From contig CAVBMG010000005.1 in assembly GCA_963596435.1 (NCBI GenBank), positions 12,471 through 76,470 on the forward strand: 64,000 nt of DNA. Direction: 5' to 3'. The stretch is from COE1 sp963596435. GTDB taxonomy: Bacteria > Bacillota > Clostridia > Lachnospirales > Lachnospiraceae. Positions 52,528-60,366 of the stretch are shown here, in pieces. The notes under the pieces were generated by a model. That model did no database searches. It saw only the letters and a program-made list of their open reading frames with translations, and was not told the DNA's origin. Position 1 is the first letter of the stretch. Each line of letters starts with the position of its first letter. Made by a program: the position numbers and the translations under genes.

Positions 52528-52551
52528 TGGTTCTGTGTTGTGCCCCTTATT
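52510..52551 (+). terminator. Terminator of the LacI-family gene
   Basis: GGCACAACAC and GTGTTGTGCC form a 10-bp stem that includes the last codons of the gene, followed by CCTTATTTTTTAA. Confidence 0.88.
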
Positions 52552-52553
52552 TT

Positions 52554-53735
52554 TTAATACAGGATTCCATCATAATAATCCAATAACAGATTCACCACTT
52601 CATTGTACTGCTGAATACCTTCGTCCACACCGTTGAGCTTCAGATTGGTATTTAAGAAGTTATTGGATACCTTCTTGACTGTAGATGTCTTAACCACTGC
52701 CTTCTTCTCTACAGCCTGCCAGTCTTCTCTGGTAAGGAATACATTATCATCTGCAACTCTGTCACTTATTCTTACATGTTTTTTATATGTTGACTTATTA
52801 ACCGACTTGTAGAAATCATTGTTTACATAATTCAGTACACTTAGATATCCACAATATTGTAAGAAAGTATCATCAGACTGTACACACGCCAGATATCCGA
52901 TCATATTGGCATCATTTTCAAAGATGAATCCCTTGGTATGCGCCAGTTCATGACATACGGTAGGTGCTACATTTGTGATATACATGACTGAATTGATATT
53001 TGCCTCCATGGAAAATGGGAAATAGTATCCCATAATATACTGCTGGCTGAAAAACTCGGAACACTTCAGATATTTAGGGGTTACATAATATCCAGACAAT
53101 CTGTCATACTGTTCTCCCATTGCTTCCATTGCATGAACCGATTCTGCAATAAGATCTCCTGAATATACTGCTGTTCCCTGCTCATCCCTGTCAATCTGAT
53201 CTGCAAGCGTATTGCACTGCTCTACCAGATAATCTCTCAATGTCACCAGATTCTTCTTCGTATATGCGCTTTTTCCCTTTGTATCTACCTCAACAACCGC
53301 AGTATCTGACATATCAACGACCATCGTTCCGGTTTCTTTTACCATATATTTTTGTGCAAAACCGGTGGCATGATACAGAATAAAACAGTTTAATGTCATT
53401 ACATAGCTCACTACCAGAACGATCCAGGCATAGGTTCTGCCGTATTTTAACAAGCCTGTCGTATATTTGCCTCTTCGGATCAGATTATAAATAAAAAAGC
53501 CGATTCCGAACGCAGTAATCCCTACTGCCAGAATCAGCATAATTTCGCCCACAGAAATAGATAATGCACTTGTCAGACGCGCATACGTATTTAACCATAC
53601 TGGAAAAATATGGTCGATATACCAGTCGCAGAACTCTCTGCTTCTCCATGCCAGATAATTCAGCATAATAACTCCAAGCATTCCAATAATATAGATGATT
53701 TTACTAATTTTCTTTCTTCTGGCAGCTTTTTCCAT
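52554..53735 (-). CDS. DUF3810 membrane protein with a metalloprotease-like HExxH
   Basis: 393 residues. Three N-terminal hydrophobic segments (IIYIIGMLGVIMLNYLAW, VGEIMLILAVGITAFGIGFFIY, TYAWIVLVVSYVMTLNCFILY) precede an extracytoplasmic domain of about 270 residues. That domain contains VCHELAHTKGFIFENDANM, with His-Glu-x-x-His and a downstream acidic residue as in zincin proteases. Function is unknown; a membrane-bound peptidase is possible. It is monocistronic. Confidence 0.87.
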   Translation of the reverse strand: MEKAARRKKISKIIYIIGMLGVIMLNYLAWRSREFCDWYIDHIFPVWLNTYARLTSALSISVGEIMLILAVGITAFGIGFFIYNLIRRGKYTTGLLKYGRTYAWIVLVVSYVMTLNCFILYHATGFAQKYMVKETGTMVVDMSDTAVVEVDTKGKSAYTKKNLVTLRDYLVEQCNTLADQIDRDEQGTAVYSGDLIAESVHAMEAMGEQYDRLSGYYVTPKYLKCSEFFSQQYIMGYYFPFSMEANINSVMYITNVAPTVCHELAHTKGFIFENDANMIGYLACVQSDDTFLQYCGYLSVLNYVNNDFYKSVNKSTYKKHVRISDRVADDNVFLTREDWQAVEKKAVVKTSTVKKVSNNFLNTNLKLNGVDEGIQQYNEVVNLLLDYYDGILY

Positions 53736-53857
53736 GGCAAATCTCCTTTGGTTACGGTTTTACAGTTGTTTTATATTGTATATAATAACCCTTTTCTGTT
53801 ATGAAACTGTAAATAAATTGTGAACAATAACCAAATTTAATTTGAACTCGTTTTATT

Positions 53858-55120
53858 TTATGATTTTAATATGAATTTTTCATACCTTCCTGCATCACTT
53901 ACCTGTAGATTTGCATGCATATATACACCATCTTCTCTATAGTCACACTGATATACCACTGCATTATCATTGAGATATGACACAATATCTCCCCGTGTGT
54001 AAGGAATCAGCAATTCACAATCGCGATATCCGCCTGCCAGCTTGCCCTCTATCAAGGTCAAAAGTGCATCAATGCCATCCATGGATTTGGCAGACATGAA
54101 TATCTTATCTTCGCCCTGTACCACGGCAAATTTACCCATTCCACATTTATCTGCCTTATTAAATACATAGATCATAGGTATCGTATCAGCCCCCAGTTCT
54201 CTGAGCGTATCCTCTGTTACCTTCATATATTCTCTATAATGTTCATCCGAATAATCAATAATCTGCAACAGAAGATCTGCCTCCTTGGCTTCTTCCAGTG
54301 TAGAGTGAAATGCCTTGACCAGTGCATGCGGCAGCTTGGAAATAAATCCTACTGTATCTGATAGCAGAAATGGATTGCGATCCGGCGGCGCAATTCTTCT
54401 TACTGTTGTATCCAGCGTTGCAAAAAGCATATCCTTCTCCAGAACCTGCTTCTCCTCGTCCTTCACATATGCACCAAGCAGCATATTCATAATGGTAGAT
54501 TTTCCTGCATTGGTATAACCAACCAGCGCCACTCTGGGAATACCGCTTCTTGCACGCTTCTGACGCTGCGTACGCCGCTCTCCTGCAATCAGCTCCAGTT
54601 CTCTCTTCATATTGGTCAAACGCTGTTCCAGACGTCTTCTGTCCAGCTCCAGCTTCTTTTCGCCGGCGCCTTTATTACTCATGGCTCCGCTGGCACCACC
54701 CTGTCTGGACAATGCATCATGCAAACCAACCAGTCTTGGAAGCATGTACTGTAGTCTCGCCACTTCTACCTGCAATTTGGCTTCCCTTGTCTTGGCTCTG
54801 GTAGAAAATATCTCCAGAATCAAGGTCGTTCTGTCCATGACCGGCTTATCCAGTTCACGCTGCAGATTACGCAATTGTACCGGAGACAATGCATTATCAA
54901 AGATCACAATATCCGCTTCCAGATATTCTGCTGCCTGGCGTACTTCTTCTACCTTACCGGCGCCAATATAGGTTGCTGTATTGGCATACTCCATATTCTG
55001 TTCTGCTCTTCCCACAACTTCCATTTCACACGCCTGCGCCAGGCTGGCTAACTCATCCATGGATAACTCAAAATTACTGTCTCCATCCAGATTTACACCA
55101 ACAATAAATGCTCTCTCCAT
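53858..55120 (-). CDS. hflX: Ribosome-associated GTPase HflX
   Basis: 420 residues from the ATG at 55120, which follows GGAGGG; the longer frame has no ATG. The N-terminal HflX domain includes YIGAGKVEEVRQ, LSPVQLRNLQRELDKPVMDRT and IFSTRAKTREAKLQVEVARLQY. The Obg-like GTPase core has GYTNAGKST (G1), DTVGFISKLPH (G3) and NKADK (G4). It splits stalled or inactive ribosomes. It sits after a terminator downstream of a tRNA-Pro gene. Confidence 0.96.
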   Translation of the reverse strand: MERAFIVGVNLDGDSNFELSMDELASLAQACEMEVVGRAEQNMEYANTATYIGAGKVEEVRQAAEYLEADIVIFDNALSPVQLRNLQRELDKPVMDRTTLILEIFSTRAKTREAKLQVEVARLQYMLPRLVGLHDALSRQGGASGAMSNKGAGEKKLELDRRRLEQRLTNMKRELELIAGERRTQRQKRARSGIPRVALVGYTNAGKSTIMNMLLGAYVKDEEKQVLEKDMLFATLDTTVRRIAPPDRNPFLLSDTVGFISKLPHALVKAFHSTLEEAKEADLLLQIIDYSDEHYREYMKVTEDTLRELGADTIPMIYVFNKADKCGMGKFAVVQGEDKIFMSAKSMDGIDALLTLIEGKLAGGYRDCELLIPYTRGDIVSYLNDNAVVYQCDYREDGVYMHANLQVSDAGRYEKFILKS

Positions 55121-55135
55121 ATCATCCCTCCGATA

Positions 55136-55163
55136 CAAAAAATACCACAGAAAAATCTGTGGT
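55136..55163 (-). terminator. Terminator between tRNA-Pro and hflX
   Basis: ATACCACAG and CTGTGGTAT form a 9-bp stem with a 6-nt loop; TTTTTTG follows on the minus strand. Confidence 0.85.
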
Positions 55164-55181
55164 ATCTCTAATATAAAACAG

Positions 55182-55256
55182 TCGGAGTGACAAGATTCGA
55201 ACTTGCGGCCTCCACCTCCCTAAGATGGCGCTCTAGCCAAACTGAGCCACACCCCG
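55182..55256 (-). tRNA. tRNA-Pro with anticodon AGG
   Basis: 75 nt with complete cloverleaf: acceptor CGGGGTG/CACTCCG, D stem GCTC/GAGC, anticodon stem CCATC/GGTGG with loop TTAGGGA, T stem GCAAG/CTTGT with TTCGAAT, discriminator A. Loop positions 34-36 are AGG, which reads CCU (and, if A34 is deaminated to inosine, CCC and CCA too). CCA is not encoded. Bacteria usually use GGG, TGG or CGG for proline. Confidence 0.93.
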
Positions 55257-55455
55257 CAACTGACAAAAGCTATTATAACCATAAATAAGTATAATTGTCA
55301 ACCGATTTTTCAAATAATGTTATTTTCATAATCTTTTGAAAATTGTTTGACAATTGTCAGATAATTTGATATATTATCTATAGATTCGTGATAACTCAGT
55401 CACGAATGAGCAGAAATGCTTTTCACTTAACTCTTTTTCAATATAGTAATCCTTA

Positions 55456-55517
55456 AAAAGAAGGCTTCTTCTGATAGTATCCTCCCAATTCTTTACTACC
55501 AGATATCAGCCTTCTTT
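55456..55517 (-). terminator. Terminator of the HU gene
   Basis: AAAAGAAGG at the left and CCTTCTTTT at the right, with inner CTGATA/TATCAG pairing, form a long interrupted stem; TTTTTAAGG follows on the minus strand. Confidence 0.7.
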
Positions 55518-55537
55518 TACGTTACTAATCTATCAGA

Positions 55538-55813
55538 TTATGCATTAACCTGATCCTTTAATACCTTACCAGCCTTGAACTTAGGAGCCTTGGATGCAGC
55601 GATCTTCATTGTCTCGCCTGTCTGAGGATTTCTGCCTTCTCTTTCAGCTCTCTCAGATACTTCAAAAGTACCAAAGCCTGTTAATGCAACCTTTCCACCC
55701 TTTACAAGTTCTTCTGAAACAGTTTCAACAAAAGCATTTAATGCAGCTTCTGCATTTTTCTTTGTCATACCTGTCTTAGATGCCATAGCATCGATTAATT
55801 CTGTTTTATTCAT
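55538..55813 (-). CDS. hup: HU-family DNA-binding protein
   Basis: 91 residues, the usual length. MNKTELIDAMASKTGMTKKNAEAAL opens the helical part, GKVALTGFGTFEVSERAEREGRNPQTGE is the DNA-binding beta-arm, and SKAPKFKAGKVLKDQVN ends it. It is a nucleoid protein that bends DNA. It is preceded by TTGATT (55879-55884) and TATAAT (55856-55861), 17 bp apart, a strong promoter suited to an abundant protein. Confidence 0.97.
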   Translation of the reverse strand: MNKTELIDAMASKTGMTKKNAEAALNAFVETVSEELVKGGKVALTGFGTFEVSERAEREGRNPQTGETMKIAASKAPKFKAGKVLKDQVNA

Positions 55814-55855
55814 TTTAAGATCCTCCGAATTATGAATGTTTTTTTTGCAAAGGCT

Positions 55856-55884
55856 ATTATAATATAACGTTGTCTCAAAATCAA
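55856..55884 (-). promoter_or_regulatory. HU gene promoter
   Basis: On the minus strand TTGATT and TATAAT are separated by 17 bp, about 43 bp upstream of the start codon. Confidence 0.8.
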
Positions 55885-55894
55885 CTGTTATTCC

Positions 55895-57559
55895 TTATTT
55901 CTCCCATTGCTGGAGAACGGATACAAATGCAGGAATCAACTGCTTCTTGCGGGATACCAGGTCTTTTAATTCAAACTTATGCAAAGACTTGGACAGCTGG
56001 AATGCCTCAATGACCAGTTCTTCTGCTCTTGGTCCAAAGCAAAGCAGCTCAGTCTTCTCATATACAATGTTTGTCAGCATGAAGAAACACATATCCTCCT
56101 GCATATTAGGCAATTCCTGATTGATATAAGGAACGATCTTCTCCTTGATCTCTTCCAGCTCGATGCTGTTCATGGAGTTAATCTGACCTACGCCAAACCT
56201 GAAATCATTCACAGAGAAACTCTTATAATCCTGCTTGAATATTTCAGCAGCATCCTTATTACTCAGATTGCTGCCTGCACCAAACATATCAATTGCAAAT
56301 TCTTCTATTTCAATGCCGCATATCTCTGATAAGTGAGAGGCTGCTGCCTTATCAATCTCTGTTGCTGTCGGTGAATGGAACATCAGCGTATCAGAAATAA
56401 TCGCAGCCATCATGATGCCTGCAATATTCTTTGGAATCTCTACTCCCTGCTCCTGATACATCTGATATATGATAGTCGCAGTACATCCAAGTGGCTGATT
56501 TCTAAAGAAAACAGGAGACATTGTCTCTAATGTACCGATTCTGTGATGATCGATAATCTCCAGAATATCCGCATACTCTATACCATCTACAGCCTGGGCT
56601 GTTTCATTATGATCTACCAGGATCAGGCGTTTCTTACGTAAATTCAACAATGTTCTACGGGAAATCATTCCTACATAATTGTCTTCTTCGTCCAGCACAG
56701 GGAAGTCATGGTATCTCTTCTTCTTCATGATAGCCCTGATGTCTTCCGTTTTGTCTGTAATACGAAATGTTGTGAGTTTTTCCTTTTTCATAAAATATCC
56801 AATGGACATACTCTGATTGATCAGTCTTGCCACTGTAAAAGAATCATACGGCGTATTAATGACGATACAGTTGTGCTCTTTGGCAAAATGCTGAATGGTC
56901 TTAGACACCTTCGCTCCCATGCTGATTACAACGCAGGCTGCTCCCATTTCAATCGCACACAGCTGTGTCTCGTAACGATTCCCCAGAATGACCATATCTC
57001 CCGGATGAATATAATCCTCCAGTACATCAGGATTGGCAGTCGCAATAACCACTTCTCCGCTTTCAAAGAATCCATCTTCACTTCCTACAATCATTTTGGC
57101 ATCCAATGTCTCCAAAATGTTCTTATAGGAAGTTTTTGCTGTAGATAAGATGCAATTGTCATATACATCCATATATGCGTTGGCAATGTCTCCAATGGTG
57201 ATGATACCGGTTAATTTGCCCTGATCTACTACAGGCAGTGTTACATCCCCACGATCACGCATCATATGCCATGCCTTTTTCAATGAAACATCCTCTGTCA
57301 CGCCTTCGATATCATTCATATCAATATCTCTGGCATCCGTCATAACATCATCCAGATAAATGGGCGCTTCTACATGAAATGCATTTAATACATACTGCGT
57401 TTCCTGATTGATCTGACCTGCCCTGGCAGGAATATACTGTCCTGTCCCTGTTGTATTTTTCAAATATGCATACGCAATTGCTGAACTGATGGAATCTGTA
57501 TCCGGATTCTTATGTCCTACTACATATACCGGTCTTTCGCTCTTTTCTGCAAAATCCAT
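55895..57559 (-). CDS. CBS- and DRTGG-domain Mn-dependent inorganic pyrophosphatase
   Basis: 554 residues from the ATG at 57559; the longer frame starts only at TTG. It has DHH-type phosphoesterase motifs: VVGHKNPDTDSISSAIAYAYL near the start, then a regulatory insert of two CBS domains with a DRTGG domain between them (about 70-300). The core resumes with ILVDHNETAQAV, IIDHHRIGTLETMSP, GCTATIIYQMY and AAIISDTLMFHSPTATEID, and a DHHA2 C-terminal domain. It hydrolyses pyrophosphate; the insert senses adenine nucleotides and probably diadenosine polyphosphates. It is monocistronic. Confidence 0.93.
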   Translation of the reverse strand: MDFAEKSERPVYVVGHKNPDTDSISSAIAYAYLKNTTGTGQYIPARAGQINQETQYVLNAFHVEAPIYLDDVMTDARDIDMNDIEGVTEDVSLKKAWHMMRDRGDVTLPVVDQGKLTGIITIGDIANAYMDVYDNCILSTAKTSYKNILETLDAKMIVGSEDGFFESGEVVIATANPDVLEDYIHPGDMVILGNRYETQLCAIEMGAACVVISMGAKVSKTIQHFAKEHNCIVINTPYDSFTVARLINQSMSIGYFMKKEKLTTFRITDKTEDIRAIMKKKRYHDFPVLDEEDNYVGMISRRTLLNLRKKRLILVDHNETAQAVDGIEYADILEIIDHHRIGTLETMSPVFFRNQPLGCTATIIYQMYQEQGVEIPKNIAGIMMAAIISDTLMFHSPTATEIDKAAASHLSEICGIEIEEFAIDMFGAGSNLSNKDAAEIFKQDYKSFSVNDFRFGVGQINSMNSIELEEIKEKIVPYINQELPNMQEDMCFFMLTNIVYEKTELLCFGPRAEELVIEAFQLSKSLHKFELKDLVSRKKQLIPAFVSVLQQWEK

Positions 57560-57727
57560 AATCTCTCTCTGCTCCTTATATTCAAGTCTCAATTGGCACT
57601 ATCCTTTATTCTGTCCGATATGCCATTTCAAATCTGTCGTTATTAGTATAACATAAACCAATTACCGGTTCTATAAAATTTTATCACGTATTATTTTCTG
57701 TTAATTAATGAAATTATTTTAATTTAA

Positions 57728-57756
57728 TTGATAATATATACAATTCATGCTATAAT
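57728..57756 (+). promoter_or_regulatory. Promoter of the 72-codon gene
   Basis: TTGATA (57728-57733) and TATAAT (57751-57756) are 17 bp apart, 46 bp before the start. Confidence 0.8.
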
Positions 57757-57802
57757 AAATAAAATGTATTAAATGAGTTATATTCCATTCATGTAGAAAG
57801 GT

Positions 57803-58021
57803 ATGGTGACCACGATGAGAGGCTATGAAAAATTCACAGTTCTTGAATGTGAAGAAATAGAAAAAGTAAAAAGAATCGGAGAGCTGCATGGTAACTCCAA
57901 AGAGCTCAAAGACGCATGTCAGGAAGCTTATCACTTATACCGCCAGGGGAAAATCTCAGCCGAATGTTATGGAAAAATCTATTCTGAAGCATTTGACAAC
58001 TATCTTGGAATCATCATGTAA
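57803..58021 (+). CDS. Small helical protein of unknown function
   Basis: 72 residues (68 if the ATG at 57815 is used; AAAGG lies between). It is helical and charged, with two Cys and no membrane segment: KFTVLECEEIEKVKRIGELH, NSKELKDACQEAYHLYRQGKIS, AECYGKIYSEAFDNYLG. A strong promoter and an independent terminator support a real gene. Function is unknown; its neighbour on the other side is a regulator with an S24-like domain. Confidence 0.65.
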   Translation: MVTTMRGYEKFTVLECEEIEKVKRIGELHGNSKELKDACQEAYHLYRQGKISAECYGKIYSEAFDNYLGIIM

Positions 58022-58026
58022 TAACG

Positions 58027-58057
58027 AAGGGAGCAGGCTGTAAACCTACTCCCTTTT
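58027..58057. terminator. Bidirectional terminator
   Basis: AAGGGAG/CTCCCTT with inner AGG/CCT pairing ends the 72-codon gene, and on the other strand overlaps the end of the XRE/S24-like gene. Confidence 0.8.
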
Positions 58058-58789
58058 ATACTCATCTGTACGAATACTGGCTATCACTCGTCCCATCTCA
58101 TGCCAGTCACTTCTGTCCTTCTTTTCTATATAAACAATCTTACCTCTTCCATGAACAGGATGAAGCTCATAGCGGTCCTCTGTCTGAAATACCTTTCTGA
58201 TATACAAAATGCTGGTTTTCATATGTATACTGACTGTAATATCCCCAATTCTTGGCATTCTCTCTTCCAACAGGATAATGTCTCCCTTGCCATACACCGG
58301 TAACAGGCTGTTCTCTGTCACCATAAGCCCTTTGGATACACGCCCTTCATATCGATCCGGTATCTCCATCTTCTCAACATTGGTCGAATCAAAGTGCATG
58401 GCATCTTCCATATAACCTGTAAGTGTAAAGACATCTATCCATATCGTGCTTCCTGTATTCTTCGTCTGTGCATGTCTGTATTTTGCATCATAATCCAGAT
58501 AATACTCTATTCTCTGACACGTAGACGCCGGAGCATTGTATATCTTGTTCAGCAACTGATCCTTATGATCAGTACTGCCGTATAATATAGGAATCGGTAT
58601 ATTAAGTACGACCGATGCTCTGTATGCCGTATACAACGCAATAGAGTCTGTCATTCCCGATACCATTTTACGATATCCGGGTACTGACATTTCCAATTTC
58701 TCTGCCATTTCCCACTGCGTCCACCCGCGTATTGTTCTTTCACGCTCCAGGGTGTCTATAAATGTATTTTTCAGTTCCTGTTTCTGCAT
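58046..58789 (-). CDS. XRE-family regulator with an S24 peptidase-like domain
   Basis: 247 residues from the ATG at 58789, after GGAGAGAG; an ATG four codons earlier is less well placed. Residues about 10-65 form a Cro/CI-type HTH (TQWEMAEKLEMSVPGYRKMVSG). Residues about 150-240 look like a LexA/S24 fold, with LMVTENSLLPVYGKGDIILLEE (Ser at the nucleophile position) and SILYIRKVFQTEDRYELHPVHG (Lys region), but the usual GDSM is replaced by ENSL. Self-cleavage is therefore uncertain. It lies downstream, on the same strand, of a c-di-GMP riboswitch about 400 bp away. Confidence 0.8.
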   Translation of the reverse strand: MQKQELKNTFIDTLERERTIRGWTQWEMAEKLEMSVPGYRKMVSGMTDSIALYTAYRASVVLNIPIPILYGSTDHKDQLLNKIYNAPASTCQRIEYYLDYDAKYRHAQTKNTGSTIWIDVFTLTGYMEDAMHFDSTNVEKMEIPDRYEGRVSKGLMVTENSLLPVYGKGDIILLEERMPRIGDITVSIHMKTSILYIRKVFQTEDRYELHPVHGRGKIVYIEKKDRSDWHEMGRVIASIRTDEYKRE

Positions 58790-58993
58790 TGCTCTCTCCA
58801 TTTTACCTGATCAACAGTTTCTTCCTATACTACTACTATTGTACCACAGTAACACTTTTCTTCTACATTTTTCTTTTTTAAAATGCCAAAAGTAACCTTA
58901 CAGTTTTGTCATACTATGTTAAAATTCATATTGATAATACAATATATGTATACTTATGTAAACTGGTTTTTAAGAAATGGAGTACATACAATT

Positions 58994-59185
58994 ATGAATC
59001 CCAACAAAATAGAGAAAATGGATATGATGAGAATGAAGGATATTATCTCCCAACTTACAGATGTTATCTATCTTTTATGTGACGCTAAAGACACAAACAT
59101 TACCATGATCATGGAGCAGTTCACTAATCTGACCTGCGAAGAACGTGACAGCCTTCATATTACTTTTTCTCATAAAAATAAATAA
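58994..59185 (+). CDS. Small 63-residue protein lying antisense to riboswitch read-through
   Basis: 63 residues, helical, with many Met: MNPNKIEKMDMMRMKDIISQ, TDVIYLLCDAKDTN, and ITMIMEQFTNLTCEERDSLH. TGGAG lies 10 nt before the ATG. There is no similarity I recognise and no membrane segment. A possible promoter is TTACAG/TAAAAT 16 bp apart about 75 bp upstream. It has no terminator of its own; the hairpin 4 bp after its stop works on the other strand. It could be a regulatory peptide or a spurious frame. Confidence 0.45.
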   Translation: MNPNKIEKMDMMRMKDIISQLTDVIYLLCDAKDTNITMIMEQFTNLTCEERDSLHITFSHKNK

Positions 59186-59188
59186 AAA

Positions 59189-59220
59189 AAGTACTGAGCA
59201 GACTCCACTACTCAGTACAA
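59189..59220 (-). terminator. Terminator following the c-di-GMP riboswitch
   Basis: AGTACTGAG and CTCAGTACT arms frame a 12-nt loop, and TTTTTTTATTTATTTTT follows on the minus strand only. It lies 4 nt after the aptamer P1 stem, so it is the likely expression platform. Confidence 0.85.
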
Positions 59221-59223
59221 ATC

Positions 59224-59315
59224 TATTCGCAACTGGCTGTCATCCTATTTCGTAATAGCGAAGACCCTATAGCTTTGCGTCGCCGGATTTCTCACGGTTT
59301 TGCCATAATCAAATA
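59224..59315 (-). ncRNA. c-di-GMP-I (GEMM-I) riboswitch aptamer
   Basis: 92 nt on the minus strand. P1 pairs TATTTG with CGAATA. Then come GGCAAAACCG, a stem CCG.GA capped by a GAAA tetraloop and UC.CGG, the invariant GACGCAAAGC linker, a second hairpin with a tetraloop-receptor-like arrangement, and the 3' GCCAGTTGC. These are the diagnostic GEMM-I elements. No gene on the same strand follows closely. Confidence 0.9.
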
Positions 59316-59328
59316 CTCACCATAGTTT

Positions 59329-59357
59329 ATTATACAAACTATAGGTTTTAACGTCAA
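59329..59357 (-). promoter_or_regulatory. Promoter of the orphan riboswitch
   Basis: TTGACG (59352-59357) and TATAAT (59329-59334) on the minus strand have a 17-bp spacer, close to the consensus. A 7-bp inverted repeat ATAGTTT/AAACTAT frames the -10 box. The start site would fall a few bases ahead of the aptamer. Confidence 0.88.
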
Positions 59358-59435
59358 CCCACTTTGTTGAAGTTGCACAATGAGGCTTTTTGTATTAATA
59401 TTTCCAATATTTGGAACAAAACCAAAAATACACTC

Positions 59436-59810
59436 CTAGAATAAACTGATACCAGATGCATAGTCATCATTTACTACATAATATGCCATGCCTTCTTCTG
59501 GTTTTATGTATACTCTGATCTTCTTAACAGAATCTGCTGTATGTCCTTCTGCAACATATGCAGCCTTTACCTTTTCAACAATATCCTTTGTAAGTACTTC
59601 GCTGTTGCCAAACTGAACAAACACTTCTTCACTTACGTTTACGCTTGCCTTTTTAACAGGTGCTGCCTTTTCCTTTACTGGTTCTGGAGCTTTCACTACG
59701 GTTTCCTTTACTTCAGGAGCTGCTACAACCTCTTTTACAGTAGCCTTTGCAACCTTTTTAACTGGCTCCTTCTTCTCAACTACTTTTTTAACAACTTTTT
59801 TCTCTGTCAT
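59436..59810 (-). CDS. DUF6465-like Lys/Ala/Pro-rich protein
   Basis: 124 residues from the ATG at 59810, preceded by AGAGG. The first 70 residues are Lys/Val/Pro/Ala-rich and disordered (KKVVEKKEPVKKVAKATVKE), like histone H1 tails. The last 55 form a compact domain with EEVFVQFGNSEVLTKDIVEKV and KKIRVYIKPEEGMAYYVVNDD. The C-terminal domain matches DUF6465 proteins of Clostridia. A nucleic-acid or cell-surface role is possible; function is unknown. Confidence 0.75.
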   Translation of the reverse strand: MTEKKVVKKVVEKKEPVKKVAKATVKEVVAAPEVKETVVKAPEPVKEKAAPVKKASVNVSEEVFVQFGNSEVLTKDIVEKVKAAYVAEGHTADSVKKIRVYIKPEEGMAYYVVNDDYASGISLF

Positions 59811-60087
59811 AATAACCTCTTCCTCTCTCTTCAATTTTACCATCCTAAAATCTCAGACTCCCTGTTGCCTTGGAACATATTGCTTATATTAAAAAAACTA
59901 CGTTTTTTCACGCATCTTTAGAATATCATATAAATTCTTGTAATTCAATTTATCTACTTAATTTTTGTGAAAAAATAACGGTTTCACAGGTATAATTATA
60001 TCTAAAATAATAAATATGTACAAAATCAAATAAAAATGCATAAGTATACTTTTCTTAGAAATACTATCAATCAAGGAGGAGATCATT

Positions 60088-60303
60088 ATGCACAATAAAG
60101 TACTTGATTGTATTGCCCTGACTGTAGCCATTATTGGTGCGGTGAACTGGGGTCTTATCGGTTTCTTTGATTTTAACCTGGTTGCTGCCATATTTGGCAG
60201 TATGTCATGGATTTCACGTATTATTTATGCACTGGTTGGAATCTGTGGACTCTATCTGATCAGTTTCTATCTCTACTGTAACGATTCCACAGCAGAAGCC
60301 TGA
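60088..60303 (+). CDS. DUF378 membrane protein
   Basis: 71 residues, two membrane helices (LTVAIIGAVNWGLIGFFDF and IYALVGICGLYLISFY). This is the whole DUF378 (YuzA-type) domain, with the conserved NWGL. RBS AAGGAGGAG precedes the ATG. Function is unknown. Confidence 0.9.
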   Translation: MHNKVLDCIALTVAIIGAVNWGLIGFFDFNLVAAIFGSMSWISRIIYALVGICGLYLISFYLYCNDSTAEA

Positions 60304-60315
60304 CAAATTCATTCA

Positions 60316-60358
60316 AAAAAGACTGTTTGTCAATCGTTAATTGATAAACAGTCTTTTT
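60316..60358. terminator. Bidirectional terminator
   Basis: AAAAAGACTGTTT and AAACAGTCTTTTT form a 13-bp stem between the convergent DUF378 and hflC genes. Confidence 0.9.
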
Positions 60359-60366
60359 CCTGCATA

